From: Iris pallida
Lineage: Eukaryota > Streptophyta > Magnoliopsida > Asparagales > Iridaceae
DNA length: 64,000 nt
Assembly (NCBI GenBank): GCA_029216955.1
Contig: JANAVB010010791.1
Span: 10,653,586-10,717,585 of the forward strand
Direction of reading: 5' to 3'
This document shows positions 47,969 through 60,391 of the stretch, in pieces; position 1 is the first letter of the stretch; each line of letters begins with the position of its first letter. The notes under the pieces are model-generated. The model was not told the origin of the DNA. It worked only from the letters and a program-made list of their open reading frames with translations, and did no database searches. The position numbers and the translations under genes were made by a program.

Positions 47969-48719
47969 TCATATTTATAATTTCCAAAGTAGTGTTGTCA
48001 TGTGCAAACTCTCATGTTTATTATCAAGTCGTTCACATGTCTAGCTTGTACTCTAAATTACTAGTTCACTGTAGCTCTTTACCTATAGTAGATATCTTAT
48101 TACAGTCTTCTCTTTTACTTCATGTATATTCTTCAGCGTTTTATGTATCTTACTCTATTGCCTGTATTTTATTCCTGTCATGATATGAACTGCGTGAGAT
48201 GTACTGTGCTCGCTCCAGTCCTGACTGGACCTGTTGAAATATTACAGATGACTTTGACGAGCTGTGTCCCACCTATTACAGAGCAGGCTTAGACGACACA
48301 CTTGAGCTGGACCCTCAGGAGGACCCCGCACTTGCTGATGATACTACCCCTATAGACTAGGCTATTTAGCTAGGCTAGTTCTATTTATCTTCATGTTATG
48401 TCAGATACACTTGTATATATTAGGAGTTTGTACTCTAGATTTGTGGAGATATTTATCTTAGATTTCAGCTATCTCTCTATCTTATATTTATCATCTGTGG
48501 ATTCTGTGTTCTTCTATTCTATCGTATCGTACTTTCTTCTTTAGTTGTGATTGAGTTGTTATTTATGTCACCTCCATTCGGAGTGTATAAACTGTACAGG
48601 TACCTTATAACTGTTAGATGTATATGACCTAGGACAGCATTCTACCGTTGATACTACGACGTAGGCTGGACGTAACCACTTCTCGTGCCCTTACACTGGG
48701 TACGGGTCGTGACAACCAG

Positions 48720-50584
48720 GCCCGATATAACCTACTCACCCCTTACTAATACTTGGGACTAATTCCTAGGGGGCAACACCTATCACTAGATACACTGTTT
48801 ACTGATACTAAGTAGTGTACTCTCTAGGACAATCCCTAGGACTAACACAAACTTGCACTGTCACAGGAACACTTAAACACTTTCATCTCCCATTTCACTC
48901 TATAGGCACTTGACACTATGCACTCTAAACACTTGGACACAAATATTAGTCAAGCCCAAACTGTTACAAGGATAGTTCCCCTTTCATGTGACACTTAAAA
49001 GCTCTCTCCTCATTATTAGTTTGACACTAGGACACTTGCGCACAACTCAAACAGTTACACTCTCACAAACCTTCACTCCTCTCACTAACTTTCTAATTCT
49101 CACTAACATATACTCACTGGTTTAGCCCTTCACTTTACTGTTACATTGATCCACTCACTGACACTGCTTGCTCACTGATACACTGACACTGGTTCACTGA
49201 TACACTCTAATTCCTCACTGACACTGGGACACTCACTGAACTAACTGAACACAGTGAAATAGGGTTTAATCCCCCATCCCGACCCTCACTCTCACGTAAC
49301 ATTACTAACAGAAGTCCTCACCTTCATTCACTCACTCGACACATGAATACTGAAATGTCAGTGCACCTCCAACACTCCTCACACCACTGACACAGGAAAT
49401 GTCTCACTCACACATTATATGTGAGGTTACCTGGACACTCACTCACTAAACTGAGATAGGACACACACTATGACAACAAATACTAGTTACATAGGCCTAT
49501 GGCCAATGTGGCCTAACTGCCACTAAAATATTGGCCTATGGCCAATGTGGCTTCTGCCCAAAAATATTGGCCCATGGCCAAGGCTAAGACACTGGCCTAA
49601 TAGCCAATGTGGCTCGAATAGGGAGATCCCCTCCCTCTCTCTCAACCGACACTCTCAACTGTCATAGGGAAAATTGTTAGCTCACATAGGCCGAAATGCA
49701 ATTTCATGTATACCTTTATACATACATATAATTATGAGTACAAAAATTGTAAACAAAACTAAAATGGTCCATTTGTCATTTTCACGAACAGTTGGTGTGC
49801 TCTCCCCGATTTCTCCATGGATGACACAAAAACTCCAAATAAATTCTACCAAAATGAAGGTTAGAGCCTTGCTCTTCTCCCTATGGGTACCCCTAGTCCA
49901 TGTGTGTGTTCTTACTAGTGTCATGCATGAAAATAGACCTCAAACTATGAAAATGACTAGAACTTTACCTATTGGGAGATGAATTCCCAATGAAACTCTC
50001 TTAAAAGGTTCTAGTATCAAGTTTGACACAACCTTCCAAGATTTTGGACTCCTCTTCTCTAGCTCCTTGGTCTCCAAGCTCCAAGCCTTCTAGAGTGAAG
50101 ATTAGGGGAAGTTTGAAAGGATTTTGGAGGAGTTTTGATGGTGGAAAGTAGGGAAATGAATGAGGCTAATAGAGAACTCTTCTAGGGTTTATGGAGGCTC
50201 AAAATAAAATGAAGAAGAGGGAGAAAACCCTCTTTATGAGAAGCCATGAAGGGTGCCCTAAAACCCCCTTTAAAATATCCATTCTACCCCAGAAATTGTC
50301 ATGAACACTTATCTTAAATGAAGGCTTATTCTAGTCTAAGTGTTGGGTTAATTTCTATTCCTAATCTTGACTCTACATGACTTAAATGTGTCTAGTTGGG
50401 TTCATCCTAGAATATAGGTCCAAGTAGCCAGTTCTAGTCCAATTAGGTCCATAAGTCAAAGGTCCAATAAATAGGTTAGTCAACTAATAAATGCAACAAT
50501 CATATTTAGTTAATAAAGAATACCCACTATATAAATAATGTAAAATAACATAAATACCCCTATTTCGGAAATATAATAGTGGCA
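48720..50584 (-). mobile_element. X1 3' LTR, remainder
   Basis: Continues 29277 after removal of B and matches 55540-56232 of the 5' LTR as far as that copy reaches. On the minus strand the LTR starts TGCCACTATTATATTTCC at 50584, next to a purine run (50586-50600). A CACTGA-rich part lies at 49150-49260. A repeat of TTGGCCTATGGCCAATGTGG lies at 49490-49615. No gene. Confidence 0.8.
49490..49615. repeat. Palindromic GGCC tandem repeats in the X1 LTR
   Basis: Three to four copies, about 45 bases apart, of TTGGCCTATGGCCAA, itself an inverted repeat. Confidence 0.65.
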
Positions 50585-52550
50585 GTCTTACCCCCTTATA
50601 AATAATTCGTCCTCAAAATTTAAGTTGGTTGTACTCTTCTCTAGGTTAAGCCCCCAACAATCATGGTCCAAGAAAGTCCTATCTAAATCATAAAATTCAT
50701 TTGAAAGAAAACAAACATGCATGGTTATGGTCTTACTGGTCATGATATTACAATCCCTATCATGGGTTCTAGTATGAAAATCATCACTGAAACTATAAGG
50801 TACTACGAAATCAACAGATCATAGAGCGAGAAAGGTAGGAAAGAATAGAACAAAAAATATACTAATCCATCATCTGTAGCATCGACCTCCTCGACCGTCA
50901 ATGCAAAAGCCCTGCCCTACTAGGGTACCTTCCTCTGCTGGTACGGGGCATGACGTGGTGCCACAGGTGGCCTAACTCCATCTTTCTGCCCTTTATCTGG
51001 ACACTGGCCAGGACGATGAAGGGTTAAGAGACAATTCCTTACTAGATGCTTCGTTGATCCATAATGCAAGAATGCTCCCAGCCTCTTCCTGTATACCTCC
51101 CAAGTATGGCCTGACCTCCGGTAGTAGGTACATGTAGAAGCTGGCTGAAACTGTCTCTGAGGCTGCTCATGCTCCTCATGTACTCGAGCTTATATCGGTG
51201 CATAAAACTGTTGAACCTGAGCCCTAGCAGGAGCCTGGAACCGCTATTGTAGAGCCTAGAATGATTGATGTAGTAACTGGGGATGCTTCGCCGGTCCTAC
51301 ACTACTAATAACACCAGCCATGGCGTTACTGCTTCTCTTGGGCTTGAGACCCAAGTCCTCCTCAGCAATCTGAGTATCTATTAGAATATCCTCGAAGGTA
51401 GCCATACGATGCCTAGAAGTACGTAATCTGACTTCGCTGTTCAGGCCCCTCCTGAACTCCTGGCCCGATCCTCTGGCTTCTGAACCATGCTCTTCGTGAA
51501 CCAGCTCAACCGAGAAAACTCATCAACATACTCATCTAATAACAGTCTCCCCTGAACCAATCAATGAAACTGGCCCTCCAAGGTACACAAAGCCATATCA
51601 TGGAATTACTTCTCCTTGAAAAGATTCTTGAAGGCCTCCCAAGTCAACTCTGTCACCGCACACCTAGGCTCTATACGATACCACGTGAGAGCGATATCGA
51701 ACAGCTGGCTGGCGACCGCCTCTACCTGCAATCTCTTCGAGATCTGTGCCAGATGCAAGATCCGCTCAATATCCTCCAGCCAATCATCGGCATAGAGGAT
51801 CCCCTCTATCCCTTTGAACTCCCGAGGGGACATCTTCTTGAAGTCTTTGACCATACCAGGCCTTTCCTGCTGCAGCTGTGGCTGGGCGGGAGCGCCCTGT
51901 GGCGGAGAAGTAGCTACCTTTTCTACTATAGCAAGTGCCAACTGGTGGGCACTATCAATGTTTTGGCGCAACACATCACCCTGCCGTTGTTGTGCCTCGA
52001 CCTGAGCCTTATGCGCATCCATCATCTGCTGGTATAGCACGAACATCTGCGATGTATCAGACGATGGTAGAGGTGGTAGAGGGAGAGACTCTGGCTGCAC
52101 GAGAACAACCCTCTGGTCTGGTACAGGAACACCCCAGGAGCTGTTGATACTCCCTTATGGATGGAGGAAACAGTAGGAGCAACCCCCGGAGCTGCAGCTC
52201 CTGCAGCTGGAGGAGGAGGTTGTGAAGTAGCAGACCTCTCCATCGCTACGGTGGTTCCAGAGCGTTGCGATCTGGTCTTCGGCATCCTGAAGATAGATCA
52301 ACAAAGGAAATCATCATGGCACATGATGAGGTATTATCAAGGAAGGACAATCGAATTTGGAGAATAATTGCAAGGAAGGATTGAAATGATAATCAAAAGA
52401 TTGGAAGTTTCCTAATTATGATTGAGTATCTCTTAATATAGCCTATAACCTATATTCTAATAGCAGGCTCGTAGTAGCACTCTAAGTCGAGCACCACTAC
52501 GATATTGCACTAGTTGTGACCTCGACCTGCATAGGCCACCACAAGAAATG
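50585..52550 (-). mobile_element. X1 interior (gag-only, minus strand)
   Basis: Between the two X1 LTRs only about 1.97 kb remains. Read on the minus strand it holds a leader (52550-52286), gag (52285-50880) and a 280-base end with the polypurine tract. All of pol is missing. The leader begins CATTTCTTGTGGTGGCCTAT, which aligns with the B leader. Confidence 0.8.
50880..52285 (-). pseudogene. gag: X1 gag, frameshifted
   Basis: The minus-strand ATG at 52285 starts MPKTRSQRSGTTVAMERS and a Pro/Ala-rich stretch. A frameshift near 52125 leads into MFVLYQQMMDAHKAQVEAQQ and the gag core (DWLEDIERILHLAQISKRLQ, then FDIALTWYRIEPR), which R1 and B lack. After TAA at 51606-51608 the same protein continues (DEYVDEFSRLSWFTKSMVQK) with several stops, to a degenerate knuckle near 51130-50900 (HYGSTKHLVRNC). 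It is the best guide to the ancestral gag of this family. Confidence 0.75.
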
Positions 52551-55500
52551 TGTCACGACCCGCACTCGGTTTAAGGGCACGAGGACGTGGGTATGTGTAG
52601 CTTACACCGTAGTGTCGACGGTAGAACGCTGTATAGGTCGTCTCTATAACATCTAATATCTAACAATATGAAATATAACCTATCATCTCCGTACAAAGGA
52701 ATAATATGACATATGAAATGTATAACTAAATCACAAGTTCTAAAGGAAGATAAGCATGATATTTGGAGATAAAGACTGAATAGTAGCATATATCAAGTAC
52801 AAATAGTGTCTAGAAGTCTATGTCTCAATAATATATATCCTGAATAAAACATAATATCTCAATCTCATAAACTGGAGATGAGGTCCAGTAAACGTAGCTA
52901 CTAGCTAAAATACTACTGGAGGTACACCATCAAAAAGCACTGGCTCCAAGGAAAATCTCCTGGACATGGTCGTCAGTTCTCTAAATACTCTGAAAAATGT
53001 TATCCAATCAGGATTGGAGCAAAGTACAAACACTAGCAGCAGTTTCAATTAATTGACAAAAACTATAAAGCAGTGATACAGAAGATGCTAGATACGATGA
53101 GGAACAAGCTAACGCAATAAAAGTAACAAAGAAAGGCGGGCAGTTTAATCAATAGAATGTAATTCGTGCTAACAAGAAATGCTAGTAGAACTACGATACC
53201 AAGGGTAGAGCAATGTATCTGGTGAATTGAATATGAAAACTATAATAAACAATGTGTTTTGAAATACCAAATAGATATGTGATCGGCTTGGGAGATTTAA
53301 TAATTTATACTAGGAAAAGCTAGCTTAATCATACATGAAGTGTATGATTAGCTAGTAGATGGTGATTTACACTACTTGTCGATAGTTCTTGATCACATAC
53401 CTAACTAGTATTTCTTTCGTCCGGACTGATACGATGGATCCAACCATGACACGTTACTAGCCAATGTATCCAATGTTATCTAATATTCCAGTGTTATCCA
53501 GTGTTATCCAATATTATCCAATGTTATCCAATACCAATGAGAACAGTATCCGATACTATTGCGATGAGTTAAGATAACATCTCATGACTGAAGATCCAAT
53601 GACAATACCAATCCATGTACCATCATGTCAAGAATCATAAGTTAGTAGTAATCAAATAATGGAAACTATCAGAGAATGTACTCACCTGCAATCCTGAGCA
53701 GTAAATGTGAATCGAGGCCCGAAGTAGAGTCACAAAACCTATATATGAGATATACATTGTTAATTGGTGTTCTGATATGTTAAACATGGATATCTAATGT
53801 GTGATATGCAATCTAAGTCAAATCTATGTCAACTAGGTCAAACTAGGTCAATTTGACTTAAAGGTTGACTTTTGGGTCAAACTGGTCAACATTGGCCAAA
53901 TCAAGTCAATCTAGGTTAAGTTAACCTATTCCAAGTTATTACCTACCAATCTATCCATATATTACCTATATATTAGATATTACCTTTACCTATACCTATG
54001 TATGTTATTACCTACTTAGGTATATTCCTTTTATTTTTCCCACTACCTTAACTATAGGTAGTTACATATACTACTTAGATACCTACATAGGTTTAACCCA
54101 TAGACCACATTACCACTAATGGCCCTAGCCTATACTTAGTGATTTTCCATTACCTAACAGATACCCTTTTACCTACATATTGGATATTACCTTCGTATTT
54201 TTATTTTTTATTTTTTTATAGCTAATCCTATATGTTATTGCCCTAACTAAGGTAATACTCTATTCTCAGTTTTTTTCCCTTATCCACATTATGCCACATA
54301 TACTGCTACACCCTCTAACTCACTAATATACCCTTTACCCTGGACTCCACTGCCTAGCACTTAAATCCTAAACTTTGGACACTAACACCTAACATAGTGT
54401 TGGTACCATTCTCATGGCCAACACACTAGCAAATGGCCTTGCTGCCAAACAAGGCACTGCCTAGCCAATATGGCCTGGCCATACTCACACAGGGCCTATG
54501 GCTCCCTGCTGCCGCTAGGGGGTCAAGCACCCTCCCCTCTCACTGGCCTGTTATGGCCAGTGCACCCACACAAGGCTTGTGCACCATGTGCATAGGTGGA
54601 CATGGCCTAAGGTCAAGGCCTATCAAGGCCAACTCCTGTGCAACTTGTACTGCAAGAGTGTGGGCATTGCCCTGTGGTCATGCCCTGCCCAAATGCAGGG
54701 CCAAACCCGTCTAACCTGGCCACACAGGCCTGCCAAGGCCTGACCCCATTCCTGTGTAGTCCTTGCCCTGTACAGGGACTCTCCTCTTACTCACCTCTAC
54801 TCTCTCTTTCTGTCAATTTGATAGTTAGCTCATGTAGGTATCTTCAAATCAACCACACACTCTTAGCACTCTCAAAGGATTCACAGATGATACACTCTAT
54901 ACAAATGACACTCTTACTCACTAATCATTAGTGCAACTATCAATGACAGTTCATGAACTTACATAGGCCATATAGCCTGCCTAACCTGCCCCATACCTAG
55001 TCTACTGGTCAAGGCCTAAGGTAAAATGCCTCTATTACTGCAGTAGGAGTACCTCCCTAGCTGCCTGGCCATGTTGCCACATCTATTCCTCCCACAGGTA
55101 GGCCAATTACCTACTGCTCGTGCTCCTAAGCTTGTCGTTTGCAAGCAAAATAGCAACTACTGCTACTTGATCTACTTGCTGCCCTTCTTATATGGCCTCA
55201 TGACCTTTACACACTCTCTTCATCTAAATACAGGCCTCTATGCCCTGTGTGCAGGCAACACAAGGACTATGCTGCCACCTGAATATTACCTACAGATCAT
55301 ACCCTTACCTTTATCTTTCCCTGCATTGGGCTAACCTCCCAACTGTTACCACATAACCTGTATGGACGCCTACCTGCAGTGGACAAGTCCCTTCCTATAG
55401 GCCACACTCCCTCTCCCCGACCTATGTGTCACCCAGGTGAACCCCATGGCTCAAAGCCTCTAGTCAAGTCAAGACTAAGGGTTTCTCTTAACCCTATCAA

Positions 55501-56232
55501 CTGCTGCCTATACCCCTTTTCTATTATGGCCTATACCAGGCCCAACATGACCTGCTCACCCCTTTACTAATACCTGGGACTGATTCCTAGGGGGCAACAG
55601 CCATCACTAGACACACTGGCTAATGACACTAGGCACTGCACTCTCTAGGACACTCCCTAGGACTGACACAAACTTGTACTGTCATATGAACACTTAGACA
55701 CTTTTATCACCCATTTTACCCTATAGGCACTTGACATTATGCACTCTAAACACTTGGACACAAATATTAGTCAAGCCCAAACTGTTACATGGATATTTCC
55801 CCCTTCACGTGATACTCAAAATCTCTCTCCTCACTATAAGTTTGACACTAGGATACTTGGGCACAACTCAAACACTTACACTCTCACAAACCTTTACTCC
55901 TCTCACTGACTTTCTAATTCTCACTAACATATACTCACTGGTTCAGCCCTTCACTTGACTATTACACTGATTCACTCACTAACACTGATTCCTCACTGAT
56001 ACACTGACACTGGTTCACTGATATACTGACACCGGTTCACTGATACACTCCAATTCCTTACTGACATTGGGACACTCACTGAACTAACTAAACACAGTAA
56101 AATAGGGTTAAAATCCTCTATCCCGACCCTCACTCTCACTTAACAACACTAACACAAGTCATCATCTTCACTCACTCATTCGACACATGAACACTGAAAT
56201 GTCACTGCACCTCCAACACTCCTTACACCACT
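52551..56232 (-). mobile_element. X1 5' LTR, truncated by a Copia insertion
   Basis: On the plus strand it starts TGTCACGACCCGCACTC, the complement of the family LTR end, at 52551. From 55104 it aligns with the 3' LTR pieces at 28843-29277 and 48720-49392. It includes the empty B target (55535-55539). About 1.2 kb is cut off at 56232. A 10-base CAATGTTATC repeat lies at 53457-53535. No gene; short frames near 54433-54931 have no domain. Confidence 0.8.
53818..53910 (-). promoter_or_regulatory. TTGAC array in the X1 LTR
   Basis: Seven GTCAA (minus-strand TTGAC) and two plus-strand TTGAC motifs in 93 bases, at the place expected from the LTR of B. Confidence 0.5.
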
Positions 56233-57256
56233 TGTAGGAACGAATTATAAAGCGTAATACACTAAAAGGGGGTGAATAGAGTAGGCAGCAAAAATTAGCT
56301 AATTAAAAATATTAGCAACCAGATCAAAGATAATATATTACAAGTAAGTAAATGAAAAGAAGAGATCATAAAGCAAATGTAAACACGGCGATGTATACTG
56401 GTTTTCCTGTTGTGAGAAGTATTCCAGTCGGAAGAACTCTAGCTTCCAGTTGAATCCACTATGAAAAAATACTATAAGTTTTCATCCGAAGTCCTTGTAA
56501 CTTCTACAACGCGAGCTTCGATCCAAAGTACTCGACCAACTTCAATTGTGAAGTGTCTTTCTTCAATCAAGCCTCTGATTATAATCACTCTGAAACTTCT
56601 AGACCGTACCACACTGGCAAATCGACTAGAGGATTGTAATCGGCTTGGGATTTGAAAATAAAAAGCTTTAGAATAATTTGGAAGAAATGTATTGAGCTTA
56701 GAGAAAAGTGACAAGAGAGGTGTATTGAAATGAGTGAAATTCTTCTCTATTTATAGGTTTTCCAAAGGCAGAATTCGGACAGAATTCTATGAGAGAATCT
56801 CGACAAGTAGTCGTTGCATTCGTAACATCGGGAAGACCAAGTTCAAAATCCAACATACACTAACGGAACTCGGGCAGAATTTTGGCCGAACTCGGGCCGA
56901 ATTCTCCTCGGATCCAGAATTAGATTTTTGGGATTTTTGCAAATTGGTTTTTGGCCTCTTTCAAAAGTTTAAGTAGTTGGGAACTTTTTGTAAAATGGGC
57001 TATTTTCAAAACATAGGATATTTTGAAAAATATTTTGGGTTAGCCTATTTGCCAGTACGACTCGGTGTACATCGCATTCCTAGACTCAATAAATATAAAA
57101 TTTATATTGAATATGAAATACAGACTCAAGTGGCAAAATGGCTTCGATCTTGAACGGAATGGTAGCAGTTCTCAGCAATCGTCCTAGTAGCCCTTATATC
57201 GAGACAGGATTAGATTAATTATTAAAACCAGGTTTGCCATGACCAATGGGCCAACA
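56233..57256 (-). mobile_element. Copia-type LTR, 1024 bp
   Basis: On the minus strand the LTR starts TGTTGGCCCATTGG at 57256 and ends TTCGTTCCTACA at 56233. It is preceded by CAAAATTAGGGAGAT, the polypurine tract form usual in plant Copia elements. The opposite end carries AAAAGGGGGTGAATAG, another familiar mark of such LTRs. The left flank CCACT would be the target duplication; its partner is outside the window. Short frames are not genes. Confidence 0.65.
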
Positions 57257-57590
57257 ATCTCCCTAATTTTGATAATTGACAAACTTTAACCGATATAACA
57301 TCTCGATCGTTTGATTTGAAAAGAATCAACATTGTAATATCTGTTTAGCTTGTAAGTTCAGCTTGTATGGTACTGTATCCTCAAAAAAATTCCTATATCC
57401 TACAAAAGATGTTAGATCCTATTTCTTCGCCGTTGTCACCTAGCAAAATAATTGCAAAGAGAGAAGCTTCCCCGTAATTCATGCGTAAGAAATAAATGTT
57501 GAAGAAATACAAAAAAATATAGAAAAAAAACATGTATTTCACAGGCAGTTTATATGTAGAAGCATAAGCTAAAAAAATAATGCTATGCAT
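57257..57590 (-). mobile_element. Copia interior remnant, interrupted by Tat2
   Basis: AT-rich sequence next to the polypurine tract, without a coding frame. It breaks off at the Tat2 boundary (57591). Confidence 0.55.
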
Positions 57591-58232
57591 TGTTTGCCAT
57601 TAAAATTGTTTGATTGAAAACTTTAATACAAACAGAACAGTATTACAATGTAGAACTTAGATGTAGTCCTAGGAGTACACTTTTGTTTAAGCTGGGTCCT
57701 TAGTGCCAATGGAGCGAGTGGTAATGCGTTGACTCCGTTGACGGGCTGACGACGGTTATCGGTTCTCTGAAGGTGTGGATTGCTCTGGGTGCTGCAGCTT
57801 GCTGAGAGGAGGAAGACGTTGAGTGTCTGTATCTGCCTCTCTGATGACTCCTTGTATGTTCGTTGTAGATTCTGTGTGTGTGTGTGAAGGAGACGATCCT
57901 TCTATTTATAGATTTGCAGGCTGACTGCTCATGCGCGCATGTGGGATGCGCCGGTGTGGGGACGCCACGTGGAAGTTGCTGATAGGGGCGCACGAATGAT
58001 GCGCCCTGATTGGGAGGTTGAACTCTTCATACTGCTGTTGTGAGCCGGCACGTAGCAGAAGAGAAGATCTTTCTGTTGCTGAAATCTTGGACGAGTTGAG
58101 TCAAAGGACACATGTCGTCGACTCATGGCTTGAAGATCTCGGATTTAGGGAAGGAAGTAATCTGGTGAGCTGCGCCTTGATTGGGCGCAGGAGGAGGTTG
58201 CGGCTCATAACCTTTAGGGGTTACAAACTGTT

Positions 58233-58475
58233 TAGAGCGCATGGCTTTTGAGGCGCATGCAGGCGACTTTCCATCTGTCTTTCGGGATCAGAGATTGGTC
58301 TGGGGCGCATGGCTTTTGAGGCGCATGCAAAGCTTCAACTGGAGACTCTTTTTCTGTCTTTAGGGATCGGTGAAGGGTCTGAGGCGCATGGCTTTTGAGG
58401 CGCATGCTGGTTTGGACGCATGGCCGTAGAGGCGCATGGCGATTTGGACGCATAGCCGTAGAGGCGCATGCGGAT
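58233..58475. repeat. GGCGCATG-rich tandem repeats in Tat2
   Basis: Units built on GGCGCATGGCTTTTGAGGCG recur about 75-80 bases apart (58240, 58305, 58381), then GACGCATGGCCGTAGAGG repeats about 30 bases apart. Confidence 0.7.
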
Positions 58476-59390
58476 GGCCACGTGGCAGTAGCCGTCGGAA
58501 TAGAGTCATGATAATACTGACGTTGCCGACGCTTCGTTCTCTGAAAAAGCTGTCAACTGTTCAGACTTTAGGAAGCGTGCTGCCAACTCTGGTGTCAGTT
58601 CAGCATTTAATGTTTGTGACGTTCGATGGACAGCTGAGTAGGCACATTGGTTGGTGTTCCACTCGGCATGGAGATATGAGGGGGGGCACATCCTCTGTGA
58701 TGCACCGGGTACTGTAGGGCACGTCTGTGTGATGCACCTGATGCTGGAGGGCGCGTCCGTATGATGTGCTGTTTGGCGGGCGCATCCGACATGTCCTTTA
58801 ATGACGCGGCTGTCTCGCTCCTCGAGTGCTATAAATAGCCGTTTGGCTGAATTCGAGGCGTCCGGTTCATCCATTTAATGCAAATTCATTGCACAGAATT
58901 CGAAGAGTCATCCACTTGGCGCATGGGTTTGATTTGCCCGGCCTATAAATAGTGGCATGGAGAGAAGGTTTGCTCTTCGTTCTCTCTCGTAATTCCAACA
59001 TGAACTTGGATATGCGGGTGCATTCTGTTGACGAAGTGCTCCCGAGGGTGAAGATGAGACGTCGTGTTGTCTTCGATGCACTTGAAGGTGACTGTTACAT
59101 CCAAAAGACGGAGTCGAGGGCTTCTGAGGCAGGCGGAAGGTGCCTGTTGCATCCAAAGATAGGGATGTTCGGGCCTCCTCTCCGTTGTTCCGGAAGAGCC
59201 GTAGATCAGAATGGTGGTGCTAGGCTCTCTCTTCCTTCAAAGTGGGTGCCGCCCACTTTGATTATGTTGAAAGCTCCTTGTGCCATGATTTCGATCACGG
59301 TCTTCCTTGGTCTTTGGAGGCTCTTTCGAAGCCTCCCCTGGCCACAGCATTTACGGTGCTCTTCTCTTCCTTGATCCAGCCAGAGGGTTA
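58476..59390. other. Tat2 3' region, no gene recognised
   Basis: GC-moderate sequence with scattered GATGCACC and GGCGCATC motifs and CTATAAATAG at 58830-58839 and 58943-58952. A frame at 58952-59374 has no known domain. Confidence 0.35.
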
Positions 59391-59399
59391 AATGCTTTG

Positions 59400-59720
59400 C
59401 TTAGCGAAGCACTTATCAGGTGAGCCTGGCTGGAAGAGCGGCACATAACTGGGCTCTGCTCGGCCAGGTGAGCCTGGTTGGAAGAGTTGCACATAACTGA
59501 GCTGCTGAAGGGATGCACATAACTGAGCTGGATGCACATAACTGAGCTGCTGAAGAGATGGTAGGATGCGCCTGGCTGGAGGCGCATGACATCTGCTGTG
59601 TCTGGCTGACAGCGCATGGTGACTGCTGCGCCTATCGAAAGGTGCATGGAGGTGGCCGCTGCGCCTATCCGGAGGTGCATGGTGGCCGCTGCGCCTATTT
59701 GGAGGCGCATGGTGGCCGCT
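59400..59720. repeat. Two tandem-repeat blocks in Tat2
   Basis: The first block repeats GCACATAACTGAGCTGCTGA (59440-59560). The second repeats TGGCCGCTGCGCCTAT with GGAGGCGCATGG (59570-59720). Confidence 0.7.
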
Positions 59721-60167
59721 GGCTGTAGATCTAGGATCTTTCTTTTTGTAGAAATTCTCCTTTGTACAACCTTTTCTAGCCATGTAAATAGACTTTTATA
59801 TATAAAATAGAAAGTCCTTCTTCGAATGGCTTATTTTGATTTTGATGTCTGAGTTCTGGTGCATATAGTGCCTGGCGCATGGGCTTTCTGGCTGTGAAAT
59901 TCCATGCTTCTACAAGAACCCTTCAAAGTTTTCAAAACTTTTGAATAAGTTTTGGAATACTTTGAATAAGAAGCATGGAGGTCAGGGCACTTGATTGTTG
60001 GGCGCATGCTTGTTCGGGCGCATGCTCCTTCCAGTTGATGATGATGACGCCTTGGTAACCCAAAAAGATTAATGATGATCTTTTGGTTGTATTTGCTGTT
60101 ATCTCCTCACGGAATCCGAAGCGACGGCTGAGATTACACGTCATCGGTTCACGCGTGCGACCATGCC

Positions 60168-60178
60168 CTATAAATAGG
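60168..60178 (+). promoter_or_regulatory. TATA box of the Tat2 extra gene
   Basis: CCCTATAAATAGG about 100 bases before the ATG at 60271, followed by AGAGAGAGAG and a pyrimidine-rich leader. Matches the Tat1 copy at 26260-26268. Confidence 0.65.
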
Positions 60179-60391
60179 TGAGGGTTGGAGAGAGAGAGTT
60201 CGTCTTCTCTGTGCCTTTGCTTTCTTTAGAGTTTTTTCTTCAAAACCCTAACTTTTTCTTCTCTGAGAGAATGGCTCCCAAGACTCCTCACGGTGGTGCC
60301 GGCAAGGGGAAGGAGAAAGCGAAGGAGTTCGTTGATGAGGATGCACCTATCACCCCTGCAACTCCGGCCGACGTTCGTCCTGAGGTGACGG

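Larger units (their letters stand above)
29278..48714 (+). mobile_element. Element B: gag-only gypsy element with 4 kb LTRs
   Basis: The LTRs are 29278-41263 (3932 bp once element A and one target copy are removed) and 44709-48714 (4006 bp), both starting TGTCACTACC and ending GGGTCGTGACA. Target duplications are ACTAG and ACCAG, with one mismatch. The unoccupied target ACCAG survives at 55535-55539 in the other X1 LTR. The interior is only 3.45 kb and holds gag remnants and the last part of integrase. Hand comparison of two stretches of about 150-160 bases gives roughly 6% LTR difference, more than for A nested inside it. Confidence 0.9.
44709..48714 (+). mobile_element. B 3' LTR, uninterrupted 4006 bp
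   Basis: This is the only complete LTR of the family in the window. It has the early TATA (45045), the GGACACG cluster (45448-45900), the intact site ATGAT where A landed in the other LTR (46435-46439), an ACACAC-rich part, the TA tract (47140-47211), the TTGAC array (47427-47500) and the late TATA (47960). No gene. Confidence 0.9.

Noticed and set aside
53700..56232. A separate element similar to 28843-29277 and 48720-49392
   Set aside because: The orientation, the family LTR end at 52551 and the gag between them show these are the two LTRs of one minus-strand element, X1.
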